From: Christiangramia sabulilitoris
GTDB lineage: Bacteria > Bacteroidota > Bacteroidia > Flavobacteriales > Flavobacteriaceae
Reading direction: 5' to 3'
Length of the DNA: 64,000 nt
NCBI RefSeq assembly: GCF_007050985.1
Contig: NZ_VHSF01000001.1
Location: 1-64,000, forward strand
The position numbers were made by a program, and so were the translations under genes. The notes under the pieces are model-generated. The model was not told the DNA's origin and made no database searches. It saw only the letters and a list, made by a program, of their open reading frames with translations. This document shows positions 1-10,493 of this stretch, piece after piece. Every line of letters begins with the position of its first letter. The stretch's first letter is position 1.

Positions 1-540
1 ATTATTGTCATTATTGATCAGTTTAGGAGCCGATCCCCCGATGTACCAGTTCTGGGAGGAGAGATAGAATCCAAGCCCGAAGTTAGGAGTCCAGCGGTTG
101 ATCTGATCCTGAAAGAAAGGATCGCTTAATACCTGGGGATCTGTAAAGAGTTCATCCTCGAGGTTGTAATAACTCATCCCGGCCTTTAATCCCAGGCGAA
201 GGGTGACATCATCACTCAAATCCAGACGGTAGGAGAAATCCCCATAGGCATAGGTGTAATTCTCATACCCGGCGTTATCGTTGATGATAGACAATCCCAG
301 TCCCACCTTATCATTGGTAAGGGGAGAGTGCAGGGATAGGGTCTGGGTGGTGGGAGCCCCTTCCAGGTCAGCCCACTGGCTGCGGTGCAGCCCCACCGTG
401 GTAAAGCCGTCTCTACTCCCGGCATAGGCCGGATTGATCGAGATCGTATTATACATATACTGCGTAAACTGGGGGAGCTGTTGTGAAAAGCCATCAGTTG
501 CAATAAATAAGATCAATATGATTAGATATACTTTTTTCAT
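1..540 (-). CDS. PorP/SprF-family outer-membrane protein, 3' end outside window
   Basis: This reading frame starts at an ATG read leftward from 540 and stays open to base 1, so only the first 180 residues are visible. A short signal peptide (lysines then a leucine/isoleucine core, ending near TDGFSQ) is followed by QLPQFTQYMYN and SINPAYAGSR, the hallmark start of PorP/SprF proteins. These are beta-barrel proteins that help the type IX secretion system deliver particular cargo, as SprF does for the adhesin SprB in Flavobacterium johnsoniae. The start lies 12 bases after the stop of the giant adhesin, so the two are very likely one operon and functional partners. Part of the gene is strikingly GC-rich (75 of 120 bases in 301-420) compared with its neighbours. 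Family call is firm; the specific partner is inferred from position. Confidence 0.9.
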   Translation of the reverse strand, partial: MKKVYLIILILFIATDGFSQQLPQFTQYMYNTISINPAYAGSRDGFTTVGLHRSQWADLEGAPTTQTLSLHSPLTNDKVGLGLSIINDNAGYENYTYAYGDFSYRLDLSDDVTLRLGLKAGMSYYNLEDELFTDPQVLSDPFFQDQINRWTPNFGLGFYLSSQNWYIGGSAPKLINNDNN

Positions 541-552
541 GATGTCTCTTTT

Positions 553-3500
553 TTATTTTGTTCCTAAGTAGATATATCCCTGGATCGGTTCAAATTCACT
601 ATTTCTGATCTCCAGAATGTAGTAATAGGTACCGGAAGGCAATTGGTTTGAACTGGTAAAGGAACTTTTAGAAAATCCATCCCAGTTATTCTGATAATTT
701 CTGGCCGTATAAACCTCAGCACCCCATCTGTTAAATATCATGAGATCGTATGTGAAACCACAACCTGAGTCAAGGCCTATCGTAAAGAAATCATTTTGAT
801 TATCTCCATTAGGTGTTACCGCTTTAGAAATACTATCCCTTAGATCTTCAATACTACAATCCAACACCACGCAATCATCGTTGATCGAAATACTTACCGT
901 GGTAGTTGAACTACAAACTCCGCTGATTTCATATTCGAAGGAATAGGTAGCTCCAACAACCAGCACTGAAGGATCCACAAAGTTACCATCCAGGGCTCCC
1001 GAATTATCCGTGTCTATCCAGGTACCGGTATCATCATATTCTCCAGTAAATAATTCAAATAGATTCAACGGTGAATCTTCAATACATAGCGAGTCAAAAC
1101 CTCCATTCACAAGGGTTATATCCTGTGCTGCCGGTGGATCTATAGTTATTATAGTTGCAGCTGAAACCTGATCGAATTCATCTTTAGCCGTTACTTCATA
1201 GGTACCCGGTTCCAGATCTGTAAATACGCCACTCTCCTGGTAATTCTCACCGTCTATACTATAGGTAAGACCTTCCTGGGTTTCAACTGTAATGATTCCG
1301 AAGGGATCTTCACAAATAGCTTCTGCCGAAATTGTCGCTGCCGGAGGAGACGGTGGTTCGGGATTATCTTCTGTGATGGTAACCGTAAATTCACACTCCA
1401 CATTGTTACCACTGGAATCTGTTATAGAATAACGTACCGTTGTGGTTTCTCCAACCGGGAACTCCTCACCAGAAGCAAATCCTTCAGTTATCACAATCGT
1501 TGTTCCTTCACAATTATCAGATACCGTGATCTCATCATAAGTCACTACTAAGAATTCAGAATTAAATTCTGCGGTTAAGGTGATGTTCTCAGGACATTCA
1601 ATTGCCGGTGATTCATTATCTGTAACAGTTACGGTAAAAGTTGTCGTCGTAGTATTTCCAGCCGTATCTGTAGCTGTATATTCTACAGTGGTGGTACCCA
1701 CAGGAAATTCTGAACCTGGTGCAATACCATCGGTTTGGACCACGCTTTCTATTCCACAATTATCTGTTGCACCTGGTGTATCGAAATTCACGATGGCGCC
1801 ACAAGCTCCGGGATCATTATTGACATTAATATCAACCATGTCTTCCATAACTGGAGCTTCGTCATCACTTACCGTAACCGTAAAGCTGCATTCAACAGAG
1901 TTACCGGCATCATCGGTAGCGGTAAAGGTAACCGTGGTAGTTCCAACCGGGAATTGTTCTCCCGAGGCCGGACCTGACGTTTGCTCTACAGTCACATTTC
2001 CGGAATTATCAAATGCTTCGGGAGTTGTAAATGTTACTACCGCTCCACATTCCCCGGCGTCTACATTCTGACTTATGTCTGAAGGACATTCCAGGGTTGG
2101 GTCTGAATCATCCTCAACGGTTACGGTAAAGCTACATTCTGTAGTATTACCTGCATCGTCTGTAGCAGTGAAGGTCACCGTAGTTGTACCCAGGCTGAAT
2201 TGAGAACCTGAAACCGGCCCGGCAGTCTGCTCTATTGTGGCACCGCAATTATCGGTCACGGTTGCTTCCATAAAGGTTACGATGGCGAATGATTCACCGG
2301 TAGTTGTACTTACCGTGATATTTCCAGGACAGTTAAGTTCCGGAGTTTCGGTATCATTAACAGTTACGGTAAAACTTTCGGTTGTACTGTTACCATTAAT
2401 ATCTGTCACCGTATAAGTTACCGTTGTAGTTCCCACTTCGAATTCGGTTCCTGAAGCAGGTCCCTCGGTTACAGTTATTGTTGAAATTTCACAATTGTCT
2501 GTAGCAGTCACAATATCATAGGTTACTATGGCGCCACATTCACCCGGATCATTACTTACAACGATATCCTGCATTTCCTCTATTTCAGGATCCTGATCGT
2601 CTGTAACGGTCACGATTTGAGAACAGGTAGTAAAATTACCATCATCATCTGTCACCGTCCATGTAACCACAGTTTCTCCTACCGGAAATACGTCCGGGGC
2701 ATCATTCGTAATGTCAAGATTCGAATCACAGTTATCTTCGGCCGACAGCGTACCAAGATTTACCTCAGAGGCGGTACATAGACCGGCATCTGAAGATACA
2801 GATATATCTGCGACACATGCTATGATCACCGGCGCTTCAGCATCAAGTACAGTTACCGTATAACTGCAAATGGTAAAGTTGCCTGCTTCGTCTGTTGCCT
2901 TGAATACGAGCACGGTATCGCCCACCGGGAACAAATCACCCGAGGATGGGCCACCAATTTGTTCCATTGTGGCATTTCCAGAATTATCTGAGAATACAGG
3001 CATTTCAAATTCATATACCGCTCCGCAGATTCCATTATCATTATTGATGGGTTCGATCACTGGACATACTATTTCCGGTCCGCTTTCATCGCTTACAAAT
3101 ACTGTTACGGTACCTGTATCTTCTCCGCCATTCCCATCTGAAACAGTATAGGTGAAAGTATCTTCACCTGTAAAACCGGGGTCTGGGGTATAAGTTATTA
3201 CTCCGTCAGGTCCTGTCGTTGTGGTCCCGTTAGGTGGGTCTGAAACGAATATAACTTCCAGGGTATCCCCATCTATGTCCTCATCATTATCTAATACCGG
3301 AATATCCACCGATGAATTTTCTTCTGTAACTGCGATATCATCTGTCGCTTCAGGAGCATCGTTCACCGGGTTAACAGTTACAGTAACTGTACCTGTGCTT
3401 GAGGTACCATCAGTGTCTGTAATAGTATAGGTGAAAGAATCTGGTCCGTTATAATTTGGATCTGGGATGTATTCAAACAGACCATCAGTGATTTCGGAAA

Positions 3501-6500
3501 CTGTACCATGAGCCGGAGGGGAAGCCAGGTCAAAATTATCTGTATCGCCGCCATCGCCACCAATTTCGTCATTTAGTGAAACATTTACCTGGTTGCCCGC
3601 GCCGGTTGTTGAATCTTCATCAACAATTAAAGTATCATCATTAGCCGTTGGTGCATCATCTAAAGAATTCACGGTAATCTGAACTGTTGCAGTAGCAACG
3701 TCACCGTCAACATCTGTTAGGTTATAAGTAAAAGAGTCTGCTCCATTATAGTCAGCATTTGGAATATACTCAAATATCCCATCGCTAATTTCTGTAACAG
3801 ATCCATTTGCGGGTTGGTCTTTTATAGAATAATTATCATCATCACCGCCATCACCACCAATATTATCATTGGCAGAAACATCAATTTGATTTTCAACCCC
3901 GGTGGTAGAATCTTCTTCTACAGTTAGAGTATCATCATTTGCTTCTGGCAGATCGTCTACAGAATTAACAGTAATAGAAACGGTAGCCGAATCTGTATCA
4001 CCATCTACATCTGTAATTAAGTAACTAAATGAATCTGTTCCATTAAAATCTGGATTGGGAACATATTCAAACACTCCATCAGATATTTCGGTTAGTGTAC
4101 CATTTGATGGCAATTCGTCTATGCTGAAGTTATCTCCATCTCCGCCATCACCACCGATATTGTCATTTACAGAAACATCTATTTGATTATCGCTCCCCGC
4201 AGTTGAATCTTCATCTACTATAAGTGAATCATCATTGGCTACAGGAAGATCGTTAACAGAATTTACTGTTATAGTTACTGTTGCCGAATCTGTATCTCCA
4301 TCGATATCTGTGATTGTATAGGTAAATGAGTCTGATCCGTTAAATTCAGGATCAGGAATATATTCAAAAATACCATCACTTAATTCTGTTACGGTACCAT
4401 TAGTTGGCAAAGTAGACACAGAGAAATCATCCCCGTCGCCACCGTCACCACCAATATTGTCATTTGCTGAAACATCTATCTGGTTTGAAACCCCTGCGGT
4501 TGAATCTTCATCAACATTCAGAGTGTCTGCCACCGCTACAGGTACATCATCGACGTCTGCTACGGTAATTGATACAGTTGCCGAATCGGTATCACCATCT
4601 ACATCTGTGATGGTATAAGTGAATGAATCTTCACCATTAAAATCTGCATCTGGGATATATTGAAATACTCCATCGGTAATCTCTGAAACTGTTCCATTTT
4701 CTGGCTGAGTTTTAATGGAGAAATTATCGTCATCACCACCGTCACCACCAATATCGTCATTAGTTGACACGTCAATTTGGTTGGCTACCCCTGCAGTTGA
4801 ATCTTCATCTACTTCCAGGGTGTCATCATTTGCAGTGGGAGCATCATCAACAGGTGTTACAGTTACTGTAACTATAGCTGTGGCAGTTCCACCATTACCG
4901 TCTGATATGGTATAGGTGAAGGTGTCTTCTCCAAAATAGTCTGGATCTGGGATGTATATCACTGTACCATCAGTATCTATAGAGGTTGTTCCGTTATCTG
5001 GATCACTAACCTGGATCACCTCCAGAGTATCGCCATCTACATCTGTATCATTAGCCAGGACATTAATGTTAACCGGAGTATCTTCAGGAGTACTTGCCGG
5101 ATCATTTACAGCTACAGGATCATCATTTACCGGTGTAACCGTTACGGTTACCGTCGCAGAAGACGTCCCGCCGTTACCATCAGAAATAGTATAAGTAAAG
5201 GTGTCTTCCCCATAAAAATTAAGGTCTGGAGTATATTTTATAGTGTTATCGTCATTAATCTCGGTAGAACCATTATCGGGATCACTTACTGTGAAAACGG
5301 TAAGGTCATCTCCATCGGTATCCTGGTCGTTTGAAACTACATTGATATCTACAGGCGTATCCTCCGGGGTGGTTGCTTCGTCATTTACTGCTACCGGTGG
5401 ATCATTGACGATGCCAATAAATACCTGGACAGTGGCAGAATCTGTGCCCCCATTTCCATCTGAAATAGTATAGGTAAAACTGTCCTGGCCATTGAAATTG
5501 GCATCGGGGATATATTTGATAGTACCATCGGTATTGACAGTTGCGGTTCCGTTCGAAGGATCACTTTCAATAGAAACATCAAGGTCATTACCATCTATAT
5601 CTGAATCATTAGCCAATACGTCTATATCTACTTCCTGGTCTTCATCTGTGGAAGCGATATCATCCAAAGCTACCGGAGGATCATTTACCGGAACTACGGT
5701 AACTGAAACCGTAGCAGTTTCTGAATCACCATCGGCATCTGTAATCGAATAAGTAAATGAATCTGAACCGTTAAAGTTGGGATCTGGAATATATTCGAAT
5801 ACTCCATCGCTTATTTCAGAAACTGTCCCATTAGTTGGTTGAGTAGTTATAGCAAAATCATCACCATCACCACCGTCACCTCCAACGTCATCATTACCTG
5901 TAACGTCTACCCGGTTGGAAGGTCCAGCAGTGGAATCCTCCTGTACGGTCAAACTATCGTCTTGAGCAGTTGGGGTATCATTTACAGAATTTACCGTAAC
6001 TGAAACCGTTGCCGTATCTGTATCTCCGTCTATATCTGTAATGGTATAGGTAAAAGAATCTGACCCATTAAAATCTGTATCTGGGACATATTGGAATACA
6101 CCATCAGATACCTCGGTTACCGTTCCATTTGAAGCAGAAGTTGTAAGGCTGTAATTATCTGCATCGCCTCCATCACCTCCAATATTATCATTAGCAGATA
6201 CATCTACCTGATTGGAAACTCCGGCTGCTGAATCTTCATCTACGGTAAGATTATCGTTATTTGCTACCGGAACATCATTAACTGAATTTACGGTAATAAA
6301 TACCGTTGCGGTAGCTGTATCTCCATCTACATCTGTTATTGTGTAAGTAAATGAATCTGGTCCATTATAATCTGCATTTGGAATATACTGAAATACGCCA
6401 TCGCTAATTTCGGTAACAGTACCATTGGAAGCAGCAGTACTTAAACTAAAATTATCCGAATCACCTCCATCACCGCCAATGTCATCATTGGAAGCAACAT

Positions 6501-9240
6501 TTACCTGATTTGCTGTTCCGGCAGTAGAATCCTCTTCAACAGTTAGTGCATCATTTTCAGCACTAGGAGTATCGTTTACAGAATTTACGGTAATATTTAC
6601 AGTCGCAGAATCTGTGTCTCCATCTTTATCTGTAATAGTATATGTAAAAGAATCCTGGCCAAAAAAGTCTGGCGCCGGAATATACTGGAATACGCCATCG
6701 GTAATTTCAGTAACTGTCCCGTTGGAAGCCTGGGATGCTAGGGCAAAATTATTCGCATCACCGCCGTCACCACCTATATCATCGTTAGCAGAAACATCTA
6801 CCTGGTTAGCTGGACCTGCTGAAGAATCTTCTTCGACAGTAAGTACATCATCATTAGCTGTGGGAGTATCGTTCACCGGATTTACAGTAATAAATACCGT
6901 TGCAGTATCTGTATCTCCATCTTTATCTGTTATAGTATAAGTAAAGGAATCTGGTCCGTTGTAATCCGGATCTGGAACGTACTGGAATAAACCATCACTT
7001 ACCTCGGTAACTGTACCATTGGAAGCTGATGTTAGTAAACTAAAGTCCTCTCCATCTCCGCTATCGCCTCCTATATTGTCATTTGAAGCCACATTCACCT
7101 GGTTGGCTGGGCCGGCAGGAGAATCTTCATTTACCACCAGATTATCATTATTAGCAACAGGAACGTCATTAACCGAATTAACCGTAACAGTTACCGTGGC
7201 AGTATCTGTATCACCATTTACATCTGTAATGGTGTAGGTGAAAGAATCGCTTCCATTAAAGTTTGCATCCGGGATATATTGAAAAACTCCATCGGTAATT
7301 TCAGATACTGTCCCATTAGATGGTTGCGAGGTGATAGAAAAATTATCAGCATCACCACCGTCACCACCTATATTGTCATTCAGAGATACATCTACCTGAT
7401 TATCTGTACCGGCTTTTGAATCTTCCTCAACCGTGAGGGTATCGTCTTCAGCATTTGGAAGGTCATTAACAGAATTTACGGTAACTGTAACCAGGGCAGT
7501 ATCTGTTCCGCAGTCACTATCTGTAATGGTATATTCAAAGGTATCTGTACCAAAATAATTGGCATTAGGGGTATATTTTACCTGGTTATTTATAACTTCT
7601 GTAGTTCCGTTTGCAGGTTGCCCAGCATTGGTTACAGTTAAATTGTCGTTTTCAGGATCTGTATCATTGTTCAGAACATCTATGATTACGGCTGTGTCTT
7701 CATCAGTGGTTTTTTGATCATCTACCGCATCTGGTTTATCTCTTAGCTGTAAAAAAACTTCTGTTCTTTCTTCATTTGTACAATCTCCTGAATCTGCTAT
7801 TGCCACGGCATAATAACTCACTGTACCCGGCTGACTGAGCGTAGGGGAGTTAGTGGTGTTATTTCCGGTAGCAGAAGTATACCAAAGTAAAGAAGTGCCG
7901 CTGGCAGGAATAATTGCGTCGTTAGCATCCAGTATCTGTCCTGAAAAACATTGGTTGAAATTACCATTCTGATAGTCAGAGGTCGTTACAGGAGTTCCTG
8001 GTACTGGGGAGATGGTGATATCATAGGTAGAGGTAAGACCAATACAACCGTAACTATCAAAGGTATAGGTGACAGTATAAGTTCCGGGCGCACTTGCCGC
8101 GATGTCTATTATTCCGTTAGAAGTATTAATAGCTAAACCACCCGGCGAAGCAGAAAAGGTACCATTTTGCACACCTTCAATAGTTGGCTCATAGGTGATT
8201 TCATAATCTTCACAAACTGGATTAGGATCATAACTTATCCTGGCAGCGCCGAAGAAAATATCCACAGGTACCGGTCCAATAAAATCAATAAGGGTAGCAC
8301 TATCTGATGCCGAAGTCTTTGTTTTCACGAGCAGTGATTCTAATTCTATATCATCGCAGAATTGCCCGGCAATACCTCCAAATATCCTGGTCATATTCAG
8401 GCCGGCCTCTACGAACAAATATGTATCATAAACCGCCGCATTGTCTGGAGTAAATGGTTTTTTTACTTCTATGGTATTACCGGCTGCAAATGCATCATTA
8501 GCTCCAATGATGGAGGTGTAATCTACATAAGCATTATTTTCCCAAATAAAGAATTGTACAGAAGCGGTTGATCCTCCATTTTCATATTTTACAGAGATAA
8601 GGAAGTCTCCTTCTGTCCTCGCTTTACCCGTAGTATTGGTGGTGGTAAACTTTTCTGTAGAAGTATTATAGAATACATTTCCCTGGAAGAACTCAAAATC
8701 GAGATAGCTGGTTCCGTTATTGCTTATCCGGTCACTACCCACAAATAACCATTGATCGCCATCGGCGTTCCTGGTGATATGATAGAAGGCTGTACTCATA
8801 TCTCCTTTAGCCGGACTCGCCTGGGTTCTATCAGTCTTCCAGACTAATGGGTCATCGGTATATTTATTACCGCCTTTAAAAACATAGTCATTATTTGATT
8901 CAAACGGATCTCTTACAAATACCGAAGTATTACTATCTACCGGATTACCACTGGCATCAAAAATATAATTGTTTCCAGCATCATAACCAGTTCCATTCCA
9001 GAACGGCGCCCAGTCAACACCATCTTGTACATCTTTAGCCGTTAAATTGCCATCAATTTCAAATCGACCAGGGGGATCCAGAATTGGAATGTATTTCTGA
9101 GCGAATAATGGATTAAATTGAACTAAACAAAAGAATAGCATCACCAGAATTGGCGCCATTCCTTTACGAAATTCTCTTTTCTGAAAGCCTGTATTAGTTA
9201 ATTGGGCAATCAAATCACGGTGTGTAGTTTTCCAAATCAT
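553..9240 (-). CDS. Giant T9SS-exported adhesin: cadherin-like and HYR repeats, gliding-type C-terminal domain
   Basis: A 2895-residue secreted surface protein. Residues 1-48 form an unusually long signal peptide: about 28 mostly polar residues precede the hydrophobic core that ends at PLFAQ. Residues ~50-500 hold an N-terminal region without clear repeats, then an Ig-like stretch. Residues ~504-2050 are 16 tandem cadherin-like (Big_9-type) repeats with cores like DSFTYTITD and DGDTDSATV; 11 are a long form with the GGDGGD insert and 5 a short form. Residues ~2050-2630 are seven HYR-type repeats with FPVGTTTV and DDAGN motifs. The end (~2807-2895) has AVTPNGDNQNDFF, IFNRWG and LPSGTYYY, the gliding-motility-associated type B sorting domain used by T9SS. 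The acidic Asp/Gly loops suggest calcium binding (inference). PorP follows directly. Likely roles are adhesion or gliding; the ligand is unknown. Confidence 0.92.
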   Translation of the reverse strand: MIWKTTHRDLIAQLTNTGFQKREFRKGMAPILVMLFFCLVQFNPLFAQKYIPILDPPGRFEIDGNLTAKDVQDGVDWAPFWNGTGYDAGNNYIFDASGNPVDSNTSVFVRDPFESNNDYVFKGGNKYTDDPLVWKTDRTQASPAKGDMSTAFYHITRNADGDQWLFVGSDRISNNGTSYLDFEFFQGNVFYNTSTEKFTTTNTTGKARTEGDFLISVKYENGGSTASVQFFIWENNAYVDYTSIIGANDAFAAGNTIEVKKPFTPDNAAVYDTYLFVEAGLNMTRIFGGIAGQFCDDIELESLLVKTKTSASDSATLIDFIGPVPVDIFFGAARISYDPNPVCEDYEITYEPTIEGVQNGTFSASPGGLAINTSNGIIDIAASAPGTYTVTYTFDSYGCIGLTSTYDITISPVPGTPVTTSDYQNGNFNQCFSGQILDANDAIIPASGTSLLWYTSATGNNTTNSPTLSQPGTVSYYAVAIADSGDCTNEERTEVFLQLRDKPDAVDDQKTTDEDTAVIIDVLNNDTDPENDNLTVTNAGQPANGTTEVINNQVKYTPNANYFGTDTFEYTITDSDCGTDTALVTVTVNSVNDLPNAEDDTLTVEEDSKAGTDNQVDVSLNDNIGGDGGDADNFSITSQPSNGTVSEITDGVFQYIPDANFNGSDSFTYTITDVNGDTDTATVTVTVNSVNDVPVANNDNLVVNEDSPAGPANQVNVASNDNIGGDSGDGEDFSLLTSASNGTVTEVSDGLFQYVPDPDYNGPDSFTYTITDKDGDTDTATVFITVNPVNDTPTANDDVLTVEEDSSAGPANQVDVSANDDIGGDGGDANNFALASQASNGTVTEITDGVFQYIPAPDFFGQDSFTYTITDKDGDTDSATVNITVNSVNDTPSAENDALTVEEDSTAGTANQVNVASNDDIGGDGGDSDNFSLSTAASNGTVTEISDGVFQYIPNADYNGPDSFTYTITDVDGDTATATVFITVNSVNDVPVANNDNLTVDEDSAAGVSNQVDVSANDNIGGDGGDADNYSLTTSASNGTVTEVSDGVFQYVPDTDFNGSDSFTYTITDIDGDTDTATVSVTVNSVNDTPTAQDDSLTVQEDSTAGPSNRVDVTGNDDVGGDGGDGDDFAITTQPTNGTVSEISDGVFEYIPDPNFNGSDSFTYSITDADGDSETATVSVTVVPVNDPPVALDDIASTDEDQEVDIDVLANDSDIDGNDLDVSIESDPSNGTATVNTDGTIKYIPDANFNGQDSFTYTISDGNGGTDSATVQVFIGIVNDPPVAVNDEATTPEDTPVDINVVSNDQDTDGDDLTVFTVSDPDNGSTEINDDNTIKYTPDLNFYGEDTFTYTISDGNGGTSSATVTVTVTPVNDDPVAVNDPASTPEDTPVNINVLANDTDVDGDTLEVIQVSDPDNGTTSIDTDGTVIYIPDPDYFGEDTFTYTISDGNGGTATAIVTVTVTPVDDAPTANDDTLEVDEDSTAGVANQIDVSTNDDIGGDGGDDDNFSIKTQPENGTVSEITDGVFQYIPDADFNGEDSFTYTITDVDGDTDSATVSITVADVDDVPVAVADTLNVDEDSTAGVSNQIDVSANDNIGGDGGDGDDFSVSTLPTNGTVTELSDGIFEYIPDPEFNGSDSFTYTITDIDGDTDSATVTITVNSVNDLPVANDDSLIVDEDSTAGSDNQIDVSVNDNIGGDGGDGDNFSIDELPSNGTLTEISDGVFEYVPNPDFNGTDSFSYLITDVDGDTDSATVSITVNSVDDLPEANDDTLTVEEDSTTGVENQIDVSANDNIGGDGGDDDNYSIKDQPANGSVTEISDGIFEYIPNADYNGADSFTYNLTDVDGDVATATVQITVNSLDDAPTANDDTLIVDEDSTTGAGNQVNVSLNDEIGGDGGDTDNFDLASPPAHGTVSEITDGLFEYIPDPNYNGPDSFTYTITDTDGTSSTGTVTVTVNPVNDAPEATDDIAVTEENSSVDIPVLDNDEDIDGDTLEVIFVSDPPNGTTTTGPDGVITYTPDPGFTGEDTFTYTVSDGNGGEDTGTVTVFVSDESGPEIVCPVIEPINNDNGICGAVYEFEMPVFSDNSGNATMEQIGGPSSGDLFPVGDTVLVFKATDEAGNFTICSYTVTVLDAEAPVIIACVADISVSSDAGLCTASEVNLGTLSAEDNCDSNLDITNDAPDVFPVGETVVTWTVTDDDGNFTTCSQIVTVTDDQDPEIEEMQDIVVSNDPGECGAIVTYDIVTATDNCEISTITVTEGPASGTEFEVGTTTVTYTVTDINGNSTTESFTVTVNDTETPELNCPGNITVSTTTGESFAIVTFMEATVTDNCGATIEQTAGPVSGSQFSLGTTTVTFTATDDAGNTTECSFTVTVEDDSDPTLECPSDISQNVDAGECGAVVTFTTPEAFDNSGNVTVEQTSGPASGEQFPVGTTTVTFTATDDAGNSVECSFTVTVSDDEAPVMEDMVDINVNNDPGACGAIVNFDTPGATDNCGIESVVQTDGIAPGSEFPVGTTTVEYTATDTAGNTTTTTFTVTVTDNESPAIECPENITLTAEFNSEFLVVTYDEITVSDNCEGTTIVITEGFASGEEFPVGETTTVRYSITDSSGNNVECEFTVTITEDNPEPPSPPAATISAEAICEDPFGIITVETQEGLTYSIDGENYQESGVFTDLEPGTYEVTAKDEFDQVSAATIITIDPPAAQDITLVNGGFDSLCIEDSPLNLFELFTGEYDDTGTWIDTDNSGALDGNFVDPSVLVVGATYSFEYEISGVCSSTTTVSISINDDCVVLDCSIEDLRDSISKAVTPNGDNQNDFFTIGLDSGCGFTYDLMIFNRWGAEVYTARNYQNNWDGFSKSSFTSSNQLPSGTYYYILEIRNSEFEPIQGYIYLGTK

Positions 9241-9842
9241 ATCAATGATGTTTTAGCCTTGTCAAATAAAATATACCATCGCCAATAGCGACTGAAGTGA
9301 TTTGGGATTGCCTTAGGACATAAGATTCATAACCAGATATACTGTAGGAAGTATATTATCTCCGGTTCCAGGTAAATGTTAGATTCGGGGGAATCGTAAA
9401 ATTGTAGGTAATAAACACCGGTAATTAGAAAAATTACCATTAGAAGTGGGGGTGACTTATAATTGGTGTTCTTTGGGGTAAAATTATTATAAATAACTCA
9501 TCCGTAAGATTAACTGGCTGATTATTAGATGAATGATGATATATAATCGATAAGTAACGTAAAATTTTAAACGTAACTGCTTGAAATTGAAAGAAATGGA
9601 CTCTTAAAATATGTTAAGTTTGTAGGAATTAAGAGAAAATTATAGGGGAAAACCCGTAGAATTTATTTACAATCTTACTTTTTCGTACAGGAATCTCCGT
9701 CTTAAAATTTAGGTAGTTAAAGGATTACTTTCTACAATTCAGAAATTACCCCATAATTTCAGAAAAATCGGCTTAAGAATTAAGCAGATTTTTTCTCCCT
9801 TGAAGTTTAAACTTGTAAATTGCATCAAACTAACCCAATAAT
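9241..9842. other. 602-bp gene-free divergent intergenic region
   Basis: This AT-rich gap separates the leftward adhesin operon from the rightward pdxH-ppk-ppx run, so it must hold promoters for both. I find no convincing coding frame. On the plus strand TAAGTTTG at 9615-9622 matches the Bacteroidota -7 consensus TAnnTTTG, but it is about 220 bases from pdxH and lacks an obvious -33 element. A perfect 7-bp hairpin, GGTAATT/AATTACC with a 5-base loop, lies at 9420-9438 inside what would be the adhesin leader. No clear -7 element was found for the adhesin. Confidence 0.6.
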
Positions 9843-10490
9843 ATGCAAAAGGACCTGAAATCTTACCGAAAATCGTACGAAAAAGGGGAATTGCTTGAAT
9901 CTGATATTCCGGGTGATCCCTACGAATTGTTTCAATCATGGTTTCAACTGGCAGATGAAGCTGAGACTGTGGAAGAAGCAAATGCAATGAATATTGCTAC
10001 TGTTGGAAAGGATATGGCCCCGGTTTCCCGTATAGTACTGTTGAAGGGTTATAGTAAAGATGGTTTTATATTTTACACGAATTATAAGTCCCAAAAAGGA
10101 AAAGCGTTAAGCGAGAATCCTAAATGTTGTTTATCGTTTTTCTGGCCCTCTCTGGAAAAACAGGTGATCATACATGGAGAGGCTACCAAATTATCACCAG
10201 AAGAATCGGAAGATTATTTTCATTCCCGACCCCGGGGCAGCCAGTTGGGTGCGAAAGCTTCCGATCAAAGTAGCAAGATTCCTTCCAGAGAATTCCTGGA
10301 AGGAAAAATAAAATCCCTGGAGGAAAAATATAAAGGGGAAGAAATACCAAAGCCCGGTGACTGGGGAGGTTATAAAGTAAAACCTTTAAAGATTGAATTC
10401 TGGCAGGGCAGGAAAAGCAGGTTGCACGATCGCATACTTTTTACCTCGACAAGCCAAAATAACTGGATTATAGAAAGACTAGCACCATAA
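9843..10490 (+). CDS. pdxH: Pyridoxamine/pyridoxine 5'-phosphate oxidase
   Basis: An FMN-dependent cytosolic enzyme that oxidises pyridoxamine or pyridoxine 5'-phosphate to pyridoxal 5'-phosphate, the last step of vitamin B6 synthesis and salvage. The 215-residue length is normal for the family. Visible signature segments in order are SRIVLLKGY, FYTNYKSQKGK (FMN phosphate contact), SRPRGSQLGAKAS, WGGYKVKP, and the C-terminal FWQGRKSRLHDR and ERLAP that bind substrate and cofactor. It starts at the only sensible ATG, and the sixA-like gene follows after 3 bases. Its company with polyphosphate genes is operonic rather than biochemical as far as can be told. Several PLP enzymes in this window (threonine aldolase, cysteine synthase-like, oxoamine synthase) would use its product. 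Confidence 0.96.
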   Translation: MQKDLKSYRKSYEKGELLESDIPGDPYELFQSWFQLADEAETVEEANAMNIATVGKDMAPVSRIVLLKGYSKDGFIFYTNYKSQKGKALSENPKCCLSFFWPSLEKQVIIHGEATKLSPEESEDYFHSRPRGSQLGAKASDQSSKIPSREFLEGKIKSLEEKYKGEEIPKPGDWGGYKVKPLKIEFWQGRKSRLHDRILFTSTSQNNWIIERLAP

Positions 10491-10493
10491 GAT

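Noticed and set aside
1580-7237. Many open frames on the plus strand across the adhesin gene
   Set aside because: They are mirror frames of the repeat units; their sequences repeat the same Ser/Val/Thr pattern, with no start signals. The minus-strand frame has a signal peptide and coherent domains.
3100-7700. CRISPR-like regular repetition in the DNA
   Set aside because: The period is about 280-300 bases, the units are diverged, and they lie in one open frame as protein repeats. There are no identical short repeats with unique spacers.
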